DNA of 64,000 nt. Source: Deinococcus peraridilitoris DSM 19664 (GTDB taxonomy: Bacteria; Deinococcota; Deinococci; Deinococcales; Deinococcaceae). The translations under genes and the position numbers were made by a program. The DNA lies in contig NC_019789.1 of the NCBI RefSeq assembly GCF_000317835.1, forward strand, positions 124,001 to 188,000, read 5' to 3'. The notes beneath the pieces are model-generated. The model had not been told where the DNA came from. It did not search any database and saw only the letters and a list, made by a program, of their open reading frames with translations. Shown one piece after another: positions 54,601 through 60,754 of the stretch; within the stretch, counting starts at the first letter, position 1; each line of letters begins with the position of its first letter.

Positions 54601-54713
54601 GTTCACCGTTTAGCGGCTCGAAGGCAAGCAGTACTCATGAACGGCAGAAGGGCAAAGGTTAGTGAAGGTGCGCTTCACCACAGCCATCGTCATTCTTTGA
54701 CGATGAACTGGAT

Positions 54714-55235
54714 ATGACCAGAAAAGCAAAGGTGCAAATTAATCTCGACAAGGACCTGGCTGTAGCTCGACGCCGAGGTCATCCATTTCTGCTGCTGCTC
54801 ATCGCGGGTGGCGCGTACCTGGTGCTCCGCCAACCCAAGCGGCAACAGCAGCTGCAGCAAAAACTCACCGAATACCAGGAAGCAGCACGACAAGGCACGC
54901 TGGCTGAAGTTGCACAACGGGACGCGTCGCAGGTACGTGCGCAAGTCCAGCAATGGCGGGATAAAGCCGGACAAGCCGTAAACATGGTGAAGAAAGGTCA
55001 GGAAGTCGCTCAAGTCGCAAAGGGAGGCATCGAGCCCGCTGCCAAACTCGCCGAAGATGCGCAGGTCATTCTGTCGTCGCAGGACCCGCAAGAAGTGGGG
55101 CAGGCAGTGCAGGATGCCAAGGCTCGCTTGAGTGCCTTGGCTGACACTGGACGCGAAGTGACGAGCGTACTGGAGAACCAGCCTGACGCATCGTCCAGTA
55201 CCACTGAGCAGAACGCTGCCACTCAACCTAAGTAA
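54714..55235 (+). CDS. Hypothetical protein with one membrane segment and coiled coil
   Basis: 173 residues. A basic start (MTRKAKVQINLDKDLAVARR) leads to a membrane segment, PFLLLLIAGGAYLVL, then a long charged alpha-helical region (QQQLQQKLTEYQEAARQGTL, then VRAQVQQWRDKAGQAVNMVK) and a Ser/Thr tail. The layout resembles YtxH-like or gas-vesicle-protein-like stress proteins, but no domain is diagnostic. It ends 8 nt before the integrase fragment. Likely expressed, function unknown. Confidence 0.55.
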   Translation: MTRKAKVQINLDKDLAVARRRGHPFLLLLIAGGAYLVLRQPKRQQQLQQKLTEYQEAARQGTLAEVAQRDASQVRAQVQQWRDKAGQAVNMVKKGQEVAQVAKGGIEPAAKLAEDAQVILSSQDPQEVGQAVQDAKARLSALADTGREVTSVLENQPDASSSTTEQNAATQPK

Positions 55236-55242
55236 TCGCCAA

Positions 55243-55503
55243 TTGCCGCCGCATCCGAAGGTGTTCGAGATGGAGGCCCAGGTGCCGATTGACGTGGTCA
55301 GTAGGCACCTGGTGCACAGCACGGTGACCATAACACTCGACATCTACCGGACGGTGTACTGGCAGGAGCTTCAGGAGTTCGCGCTGGACTTCTCACGGCT
55401 TCTGGGCAGGGAAGGGCCGGAAAACCGTTTTGACACGAATTTATCACGAGCGGCTGAAAACGCTGCCTGGAGCCTGAAGGGAAAAAGTAAAAACCCCCAC
55501 TGA
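55243..55503 (+). pseudogene. Tyrosine integrase C-terminal fragment
   Basis: About 85 residues: EAQVPIDVVSRHLVHSTVTI, then TLDIYRTVYWQELQEFALDF. This is the last catalytic part of a phage-type integrase (the VSxxLGHSxxxxTxxxY motif, with the catalytic Tyr in LDIYRTV). The Arg and first His of the active site and the N-terminal arm-binding domain are missing. Its stop lies 14 nt before a tRNA-like attachment sequence, the normal layout of an integrated element's end. Confidence 0.7.
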
Positions 55504-55516
55504 GTGAAGGTTTTCT

Positions 55517-55558
55517 TGGTGCACCCGAAGAGATTCGAACTCCTGGCCTTCTGATCCG
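55517..55558 (-). other. tRNA 3'-end remnant (probable att site; Arg-like)
   Basis: The minus strand reads, ending in CACCA, a T-arm with loop TTCGAAT and an acceptor 3' strand CGGGTGC plus A and CCA; upstream is an anticodon-stem-like TCAGA. This is the 3' half of a tRNA, resembling tRNA-Arg. The 5' half that would pair with CGGGTGC (GCACCCG) is absent, so it is not a working tRNA. Such 3' pieces are the normal leftover of tRNA-targeting integrases, and an integrase fragment ends 14 nt away. Confidence 0.65.
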
Positions 55559-55726
55559 TTGGTGGAAGCTCCGCCATGATGATTGGTGCCTGTTGATGCC
55601 CGCACATGCCTTCAAGGCCATGATTATCAGCACTCCGCCCTTCTTGTGATGCCCTTTTATGGTCGGACAACTCCGTTTGTTCTCGTGCGCGTAAGGCACG
55701 AACAAGGCACGCGAGCTTCCCACCCA

Positions 55727-56392
55727 TCAGGCCACTTGCTCTGCGGGACGTTTGTGCATGGGCCGGGTGTCCTGGCTGCTGGCAGGGGAGATGCGCGGCA
55801 CGTCATGAGCGCATGGCTGCATCAGGTTTGAGATTGGCCTTTCTGGTGTACGTGGGTCTAGCCAAGCTCGCCAGTTCGAGCGCTCAAGAATCACGGGTTG
55901 CCGGTCGTGCAGCTGCGAGACCAGGGCATTCGCCGGGCAGGCCAGCAGGGTGAAGGTCTCCAACGGGCCGAACTCGCCAATCCACGTTTCCCACAGCCCG
56001 CCAAGGACGAGGGGGCGACCGTCAGCGCGCTGGATCTCGTATGCTTGGCGTTTTTCAGGTTCGCCGCTCCACTCGTAAAAGCTTTGGACCAGCACTAGGC
56101 AACGGCGTGCCTCCTGGTACGCGAGTGTGAAAGAAGGCCGTTGTTGTGCGTCCTCACTGCGGGCGTTGAAGGTACTGGGTTTGAACTTGCGCAGTACCCC
56201 GTGGTACATGGCTGGCACGAGGCCCCAGCGGGCCAGAGTGGCCTGCACACGCTTACCAGGAGGCAGCCGGACGATGGGGTAAGGCATGGTGGGCGCGACG
56301 GCATACGCGCCCGGCCACTCTGGTGGAAGTATCAGGCCGAACATGCTGTGGAAGTTCGTGGGATGAAAATTCCCGTTCACGCGTCCGCACAC
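55727..56392 (-). CDS. SRAP-family protein (HMCES/YedK)
   Basis: 221 residues. The essential Cys2 follows the initiator Met (MCGRVNGNF), the Asn/Glu region is FNARSEDAQQRPSF, then CLVLVQSFYEWSGEPEKRQA and VSQLHDRQPVILERSNWRAW (His of the active site). SRAP proteins make a covalent link to abasic sites in single-stranded DNA and protect it. The C-terminus (SQDTRPMHKRPAEQVA) is basic and disordered. It begins 1 nt after the 84-residue gene upstream, so they are co-translated. The usual RMP after the His is here RQP. Confidence 0.92.
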   Translation of the reverse strand: MCGRVNGNFHPTNFHSMFGLILPPEWPGAYAVAPTMPYPIVRLPPGKRVQATLARWGLVPAMYHGVLRKFKPSTFNARSEDAQQRPSFTLAYQEARRCLVLVQSFYEWSGEPEKRQAYEIQRADGRPLVLGGLWETWIGEFGPLETFTLLACPANALVSQLHDRQPVILERSNWRAWLDPRTPERPISNLMQPCAHDVPRISPASSQDTRPMHKRPAEQVA

Positions 56393-56393
56393 G

Positions 56394-56648
56394 TCAGGCG
56401 GCCTCCACTGTACTCAGACACAGGCTGACCGCGGCAAAGACCACGTCGCGCGGTTCTGCCCACGGTCCGGTGATGCGGACGCGGGTGCGTTTCCAGTACT
56501 CGTCATCGCTGACCTCTTCGAAACGCACCAGCACATCCTCGCCGAGTGCCGTCTGGATGGACTCGATGAGGTGCTGTTCGGCCTGAAGGCGCTCGCCCAG
56601 TTCGCGTGTCGGGGCGTAGCGGATGGAGACGAGCCGAGGGCGCTTCAT
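56394..56648 (-). CDS. Small protein upstream of SRAP gene
   Basis: 84 residues: RPRLVSIRYAPTRELGERLQ, then IESIQTALGEDVLVRFEEVS and TRVRITGPWAEPRDVVFAAV. Mixed alpha/beta, no domain I recognise. It is tightly coupled to the SRAP gene (1-nt gap), suggesting a role in the same DNA-damage response. A TACTAT box 5 nt upstream of the ATG suggests a leaderless start. Divergent from the 73-residue gene at 56682. Confidence 0.6.
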   Translation of the reverse strand: MKRPRLVSIRYAPTRELGERLQAEQHLIESIQTALGEDVLVRFEEVSDDEYWKRTRVRITGPWAEPRDVVFAAVSLCLSTVEAA

Positions 56649-56653
56649 GACTT

Positions 56654-56675
56654 ATAGTAAACACCTTCGTAGAAT
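56654..56675. promoter_or_regulatory. Divergent leaderless -10 boxes
   Basis: On the minus strand TACTAT (56659-56654) lies 5 nt before ATG 56648. On the plus strand TAGAAT (56670-56675) lies 6 nt before ATG 56682. Only 33 bp separate the two starts, so the divergent genes share a very compact control region. Confidence 0.45.
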
Positions 56676-56681
56676 TTCGGA

Positions 56682-56903
56682 ATGAGCAGAACCAAGGCGC
56701 CTCTTCAGCCAGGCGAGCGCGTGACCGTCAGCCTGAAGCGGGACGAAGCGTCACTTTGGTACATCGTGACGGTGCATGACACGGAAGAGTGGACGGCGGC
56801 GCGACTGTTGCACCTTGAGGAGCTGTGGCGGGAATTGCATGTCCTGCACATCAAGCATCATGGGGAATCGTCGGCAAATACGCGCCCACAAGGGCGGTAC
56901 TGA
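56682..56903 (+). CDS. Small hypothetical protein
   Basis: 73 residues: RTKAPLQPGERVTVSLKRDE, then LWYIVTVHDTEEWTAARLLH and LEELWRELHVLHIKHHGES. No domain is recognised. The leaderless-type TAGAAT box 6 nt before the ATG supports it. It is divergent from the SRAP operon and precedes the pilin-like gene by 14 nt, possibly in one transcript. Confidence 0.5.
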   Translation: MSRTKAPLQPGERVTVSLKRDEASLWYIVTVHDTEEWTAARLLHLEELWRELHVLHIKHHGESSANTRPQGRY

Positions 56904-56905
56904 CT

Positions 56906-56911
56906 TATGAT
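56906..56911 (+). promoter_or_regulatory. Leaderless -10 box (TATGAT)
   Basis: TATGAT, 6 nt, then ATG 56918. No ribosome site is present. A near-consensus -10 and the commonest spacing in this set. Confidence 0.5.
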
Positions 56912-56917
56912 TCTTTC

Positions 56918-57553
56918 ATGACTGCGGTTGAGCAAAATGGCATACCACCAACACACGGCAAACGCCACCCGAATTATTGGCTTGGCTTTGTGCTGAACTG
57001 GCTTCTCCCTGGAGCGGGTTTTACCTATATCAACCGTCCAGGTTGGCATTTCGGCTGGATTGGAATAGCCCTTGGTTCGATGGTTCTGATGGCACTGTCA
57101 TTCTGGGCTGGCTTCGTCCCCGTCGGCCTTCTGATTTGGCTTGGTTTGTTTTTCGTCATGCATGTCCAGTACCGGAAGATTTACGTGCAGATGTACTCTG
57201 CCGGCAGCACGCAAAAGAGTATTTCAGAGGTCCTGAAATGGGTTTTGATCTGCGTCCATACCTTGATTCTCCCAGTTCTACTCTTGATGTACCTTCTACT
57301 TCCAAGCATGCTGGGTACGCGTAAAAACGCGGTCGACCCGGATCAGAAATCCTATGCACGAAAAGTTTATGTGGCGGTAATGGCTGCAGCAGTCGCCGGA
57401 GATAAAGTGTCCTCCGACTGTACAAAGGGCCTCGAAAGTTATGGAGTTCAACCCAACGCAGACCTCGTCTCCTGCGCCGTAAATGCTACTGACGCGGCAA
57501 ACCCTAAAGTCACGTTGACGTTCTCGAGCGGGAACTACATCACGCTGCCCTAA
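56918..57553 (+). CDS. Membrane protein with pilin-like C-terminal domain
   Basis: 211 residues. Membrane segments are WLGFVLNWLLPGAGFTYI, GWIGIALGSMVLMALSFWAG, PVGLLIWLGLFFVMHV and WVLICVHTLILPVLLLMYLL. The C-terminal ~65 residues (KSYARKVYVAVMAAAVAGDK, then SSDCTKGLESYGVQPNADLV) look like the globular part of Deinococcus type IV pilin-like proteins, with a Cys pair. The start at 56918 rests on TATGAT 6 nt upstream; a longer reading would enter the previous gene. A strong terminator follows. Function unknown. Confidence 0.65.
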   Translation: MTAVEQNGIPPTHGKRHPNYWLGFVLNWLLPGAGFTYINRPGWHFGWIGIALGSMVLMALSFWAGFVPVGLLIWLGLFFVMHVQYRKIYVQMYSAGSTQKSISEVLKWVLICVHTLILPVLLLMYLLLPSMLGTRKNAVDPDQKSYARKVYVAVMAAAVAGDKVSSDCTKGLESYGVQPNADLVSCAVNATDAANPKVTLTFSSGNYITLP

Positions 57554-57579
57554 GGGAATCGCTTAACCCACCTTAAACC

Positions 57580-57607
57580 AGAGAGCCGCCCATCGTGGCG
57601 GCTCTCT
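57580..57607 (+). terminator. Hairpin terminator of the pilin-like gene
   Basis: AGAGAGCCGCC, loop CATCGT, then GGCGGCTCTCT (11-bp perfect stem) 27 nt after the stop. No long T tract follows, so termination strength is uncertain. Confidence 0.6.
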
Positions 57608-57623
57608 GCATGTGCAACGGGCT

Positions 57624-57875
57624 TTATGGAGCAGGCTCGATCATACAAAGCACGTTGCCTAAGTCGGCCGAGACGTGAGTTTCAGGAGTGCTGGTGGGCA
57701 CGGGGATTTCGTCGCCATCCTGCTGCAGCTCGTACAAGTGAGCGGCGATGGCTTCGCGCATGCGCTCGGTGGTGTCGTCAGCGTCTTTGCCGGTGGTGAC
57801 GACCCCGGGCAGGTCGGGCGCGTAAGCGCTCCAGTTGTTGGCTCCGGGTTCGAGGACGATCAGGTATTGAGGCAT
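57624..57875 (-). CDS. HicB-like antitoxin
   Basis: 83 residues: MPQYLIVLEPGANNWSAYAP, then DLPGVVTTGKDADDTTERMR and EAIAAHLYELQQDGDEIPVP. This is the short HicB fold (degenerate RNase H) that neutralises HicA mRNA interferases. No HicA gene is seen beside it. It lacks the C-terminal DNA-binding domain of longer HicB proteins. The start at 57875 is fixed by the MPQYLIV start common to the family. It is downstream of a HigA-like gene. Confidence 0.78.
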   Translation of the reverse strand: MPQYLIVLEPGANNWSAYAPDLPGVVTTGKDADDTTERMREAIAAHLYELQQDGDEIPVPTSTPETHVSADLGNVLCMIEPAP

Positions 57876-57914
57876 AAGGCTCCTTGAGGAGGTAGGGAGG
57901 GGCAGCCCTAAGCG

Positions 57915-57943
57915 ACACCCCCGCCCGGGCGGGGGTGTTTTTT
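57915..57943 (+). terminator. Zero-loop 24-bp palindrome with T tract (plus-strand terminator)
   Basis: ACACCCCCGCCC at 57915-57926 meets its complement at 57927-57938, followed by a T6 run on the plus strand. Shape and T run suit a plus-strand terminator, although the neighbouring genes run on the minus strand. Confidence 0.55.
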
Positions 57944-57946
57944 GAT

Positions 57947-58216
57947 TCATCGTGTGAGACGCGTTTTCGGGTGTGTATCGTAGCCTGCCTGCAGGTTACG
58001 CCACGTTTGCGGGTTCATATTCCAGGCCGTCGCGATGTGTTGCACATCGTCTTCGGTGAGATTGCGCTCGCCTGCGAGGAGGGCGCTGAGGTGGTCGGGA
58101 TGGATGTTCAATTCGCGGGCAGCACGGTCCATGGTGAGGTCGCGGGCCTGCAGTTCACGGCGTAGGATCCGACCCGGATGGATGGGGTTGTGGGCGATGA
58201 GGGAGTCGTGGTTCAT
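57947..58216 (-). CDS. HigA-family antitoxin (XRE)
   Basis: 89 residues from ATG 58216 (AAGGTGG upstream; a longer start at 58225 is possible): NHDSLIAHNPIHPGRILRRE, then LQARDLTMDRAARELNIHPD and HLSALLAGERNLTEDDVQHI. The HPGxxLxxE start, helix-turn-helix and following segment are those of HigA/VapI antitoxins. No HigB toxin gene lies next to it. It follows the CopG-like frame by 12 nt, so the two look like one operon. Confidence 0.82.
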   Translation of the reverse strand: MNHDSLIAHNPIHPGRILRRELQARDLTMDRAARELNIHPDHLSALLAGERNLTEDDVQHIATAWNMNPQTWRNLQAGYDTHPKTRLTR

Positions 58217-58228
58217 GGCTGCCACCTT

Positions 58229-58474
58229 TCAGAGGATGCCGTGACGTTTTTCTTCTTCGTAGATCCGTTCTAACACGAATTCTTTCAGCAGCGTCTGATA
58301 GCTGGTGCCTTTCAGTTCCGCCAGTGTGCGCAGGCGGCGCTCCAGGTCCGATCCGAGGCGCAGACTGGTTGGGCGGCTTTTGAGAATGCGCCGGGACTCA
58401 TCCACCGGGGGCAGGTCGTTCCCGTATTCGTCGCGGCTCAGCAGGTGCTCGGTGAGCGCGTTTGCGGCTGCATT
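58229..58474 (-). pseudogene. Antitoxin-like (CopG/BrnA-type) open frame without a clear start
   Basis: An open frame on the minus strand encodes LTEHLLSRDEYGNDLPPVDE, then SRRILKSRPTSLRLGSDLER and RLRTLAELKGTSYQTLLKEF, ending YEEEKRHGIL. This is a ribbon-helix-helix-like antitoxin pattern with linker. An in-frame TGA stands just upstream of AANALTEH, so the N-terminus is lost; only a GTG at 58405 could start a 58-residue protein. The adjacent HigA-like gene begins 12 nt later. The partner toxin is not seen. Confidence 0.6.
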
Positions 58475-58548
58475 TCAAGGAACGCATCGGCACCCCGACA
58501 CAGATAAAGGCGTGCCAGACAGCACGTCCCAGTCATCAACATTCAGCC

Positions 58549-58950
58549 TCAACTGGCTCGGGCGTCAATCACCACTCCCCAGCCCGGCAGGCGCGCACCG
58601 TACTCCGCCGCTGCCTCCAGCCGGGCGAAGAATTCCCGCGCCCGCTCACGCTCAGCCGCTGAGCTGCCTACCCGTGGGGCCAGCACCACCGGCCCACACC
58701 ATGGCGCGTACATCCGCAAATCCAGCCCGGCCAATTGCGACCCGACTACGTTATGAGGCAGCATGTCGAGGCCTTCTTCGTTCACGTACACATCCCAGTT
58801 CGTCAGCGCGTGCCAGGCCGGGGAGACGTACTCGACATACCCGCCCACGGCCTCCTGCAGCACGGCGAGCTGGGCGTCGTCATCTGCTGGCCACGGGCAC
58901 TGTTCACGCCGCCCATCCGGGTGCATCACGATCATGAAGGGCGCGGTCAC
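58549..58950 (-). CDS. DUF3846-like protein
   Basis: 133 residues: MTAPFMIVMHPDGRREQCPW, then LQEAVGGYVEYVSPAWHALT, YVNEEGLDMLPHNVVGSQLA and GLDLRMYAPWCGPVVLA. The VNEEGLxxLPxN and GxxVVL pattern is that of DUF3846, common in phage and plasmid genes of actinobacteria and Deinococcus-like hosts. It overlaps the coiled-coil gene upstream by 4 bases (ATGA). Function unknown. Confidence 0.75.
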   Translation of the reverse strand: MTAPFMIVMHPDGRREQCPWPADDDAQLAVLQEAVGGYVEYVSPAWHALTNWDVYVNEEGLDMLPHNVVGSQLAGLDLRMYAPWCGPVVLAPRVGSSAAERERAREFFARLEAAAEYGARLPGWGVVIDARAS

Positions 58951-59282
58951 AGCGCACCTTCCTTCATGGCGCTCTCGCGCAGTCGCAGGGCCAGCTTGAG
59001 CGCGTCGAGGTCGGCCAGGGCGAGATCGAAGTCCAGCCGGGCTGCGCGGGTTTCCTGCTCAGCCTCTTCCAGCGCTTCGTGGTCTTCGTGCAGGTCGACC
59101 AGCAGCCGGGCATGGCGCTCGCTCTCGTTCTTGCTGGGCACGCCTTCCAGCAGCTTCTCCGCCTCGTGGTATTCGAGGGTGAGGCGCTTGTCGGCTTCGT
59201 TGTCGATCGCGGCGTGCAGGCGCACGCGGGCTTGCTTCACTTTGGCGGTGGTGTGTTCGATGGTCGTTTCGGTGAGGTGCAT
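58947..59282 (-). CDS. Coiled-coil hypothetical protein
   Basis: 111 residues from ATG 59282: MHLTETTIEHTTAKVKQARV, then HEAEKLLEGVPSKNESERHA and LEEAEQETRAARLDFDLALA. Almost wholly alpha-helical with heptad-like Leu/Glu/Ala spacing. The longer upstream reading is not protein-like. It overlaps the DUF3846 gene and likely shares its transcript. No family known. Confidence 0.6.
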   Translation of the reverse strand: MHLTETTIEHTTAKVKQARVRLHAAIDNEADKRLTLEYHEAEKLLEGVPSKNESERHARLLVDLHEDHEALEEAEQETRAARLDFDLALADLDALKLALRLRESAMKEGAL

Positions 59283-59331
59283 GCTGCGCTCCAGGTGGGG
59301 GAGAGTGGGGGCCGAAGCCCCGGGTGGCGTC

Positions 59332-59634
59332 TCAGGCGGCGTAGTCGCTGCGGCAGTTGCGGGCGGCCATGATGCGCACTTCGTAGTTCTCGCCCATGCG
59401 CAGGCCCACCTCACCAAGCGTGATGTGGGGCACGATGCCCACCATGGCGTCGAAGGCGTCGACGGCCCAGGTGTCCCACTGTTCGAAGCTGGGCACGGTG
59501 ACGCGGCTCTGGCCGTCCTTGACAATGGTGACGGTCAGGTCGCTGTTGAGGATCACCTGTTCGCCCTGGTTGCTGCGCTCGAAGATGACTCCCGGGCGGG
59601 GTTGCTTGATGTAGGGGGTGCTAAGATCGTCCAT
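59332..59634 (-). CDS. Hypothetical protein
   Basis: 100 residues from ATG 59634 (GGAGAG 4-9 nt upstream): MDDLSTPYIKQPRPGVIFER, then LNSDLTVTIVKDGQSRVTVP and DAFDAMVGIVPHITLGEVGL. Alpha/beta, no recognised domain. It precedes the coiled-coil and DUF3846 genes on the same strand and is divergent from the XRE regulator, which may control this small operon through repeats at 59722-59751. Confidence 0.55.
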   Translation of the reverse strand: MDDLSTPYIKQPRPGVIFERSNQGEQVILNSDLTVTIVKDGQSRVTVPSFEQWDTWAVDAFDAMVGIVPHITLGEVGLRMGENYEVRIMAARNCRSDYAA

Positions 59635-59721
59635 AGTTCTCTCCAGAGGGGGAATTTTAGAGAAGGCGCTTGAACTTGACCGGTTGGGGCGCCTTCTTTG
59701 ATGTCCCAAGTGTATAGTAAT

Positions 59722-59764
59722 AGCTCTACATTGTCAAGCTATAACTCTACAACTGTGCTACGGT
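59722..59764. promoter_or_regulatory. Operator repeats and extended -10 box of XRE gene
   Basis: CTCTACA occurs at 59724-59730 and again at 59745-59751, 21 bp apart (two helical turns), in an AT-rich patch. TG-C-TACGGT at 59756-59764 is an extended -10 box, 6 nt before ATG 59771. The repeats probably bind the XRE protein encoded just downstream. Confidence 0.45.
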
Positions 59765-59770
59765 AATGCC

Positions 59771-59986
59771 ATGGACGCCGAAGCCATCCGCGCCACGCTG
59801 CGCGAACACATCAAGAATCGCGGTTATGGCGGCCAAGCCGAACTGGCCCGGCAGCTCGGCCTCAGTCGCACCTATCTCAACCACGTGCTCACCGGCCGCA
59901 GTCCCCTACCGCTCGATCTACTCGACCGTATCGCGGAGGCCCTGGGCTTCGAGCTCGAATTGCGCGAAAAACAACCCACCTCCTGA
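59771..59986 (+). CDS. Small XRE-family regulator
   Basis: 71 residues: IRATLREHIKNRGYGGQAEL, then ARQLGLSRTYLNHVLTGRSP and LDLLDRIAEALGFELELREK. A single Cro/C1-type helix-turn-helix with no ligand domain. It is divergent from the DUF3846 cluster and probably represses it and itself. The leaderless-type -10 fixes the start. It is followed by about 750 bp without a gene. Confidence 0.8.
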   Translation: MDAEAIRATLREHIKNRGYGGQAELARQLGLSRTYLNHVLTGRSPLPLDLLDRIAEALGFELELREKQPTS

Positions 59987-60741
59987 CGGCAACAGTGACG
60001 GCAAGCCTCCCAGAAAACCCCCCGGAACACCCAACAAAAAAGTGCTGCCGTCACTCGGCAACACCCCTAAAAATCATGCTTATTGGAATACCCAGGAACA
60101 AAAAAACAGCGTCGCAGTGAGTCTCACCGACCCTGTACGACCCCTGCAGCCACCCCCACACACCACCACAACAGGAACACCCACGGTGTATTGAGGGCTT
60201 CCCGCCCTCAAACTCCCTGAAGGCCATGCCACGGAAACACCCCGAGTTGACCGATACGTAAGGAACAAGGACACGCTTCGCGTGCCCTTCACGACCGCTG
60301 CCCGCCCCTTTCCAACAACGACGCCAGGCGAGGCACACCCGGCAATACGAGAAGGCGGGTACCGCTCAGGCATCAGCAAGAGCAGAAGACCCTCGCGCGA
60401 CGTCAAGGCGCACCCCGGCAACGCACGAAAGCGGGAACAGCAAGGCCCCTGGAACACCACCAGGGGCGCGGGTAGGGAGGCCCCCAAAAGCACAGAACAC
60501 CACTGTGCTTTTGTCCCGCTTCCCTCCGCACCAACCCTCCCCGGCAGCGGGGGACAGGCGTGGCGCGAGGCGGCTCAGCACCACACCTCAAACGTCCCCC
60601 GCTGCTCCCGGTATGCCTAAGGACTGACTAACGAGATCACCATGAATATATACATTCCAAATGCCTGAAAATTTTGCCGCAATCCACCGCTTCGGCCCAA
60701 GCAACGGCCCTCAAATCGCAACCCGGATTCGACGCATTTCA
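59987..60741. other. Long non-coding stretch with one hairpin
   Basis: About 755 bp with no recognisable gene or IS end; apparent frames lack family matches. A hairpin at 60486-60512 (AAAAGCACAG, 7-nt loop, CTGTGCTTTT) could be a terminator or RNA stem. It lies before the SEFIR gene and might hold its control region. Confidence 0.45.
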
Positions 60742-60747
60742 TACCAT
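60742..60747 (+). promoter_or_regulatory. Candidate leaderless -10 box (TACCAT) of SEFIR gene
   Basis: TACCAT, 7 nt, then ATG 60755. It overlaps the alternative ATG at 60746, so if used it makes 60755 the true start. Confidence 0.35.
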
Positions 60748-60754
60748 GAACCTG

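Noticed and set aside
55517..55590. Complete tRNA gene
   Set aside because: The 3' half fits a tRNA, but no acceptor 5' strand or D arm is found in the upstream minus-strand sequence.
60282..60620. Plus-strand frame of 112 aa before the SEFIR gene
   Set aside because: Arg/Pro/Gly-rich with no motif; the matching minus-strand frames look no better.
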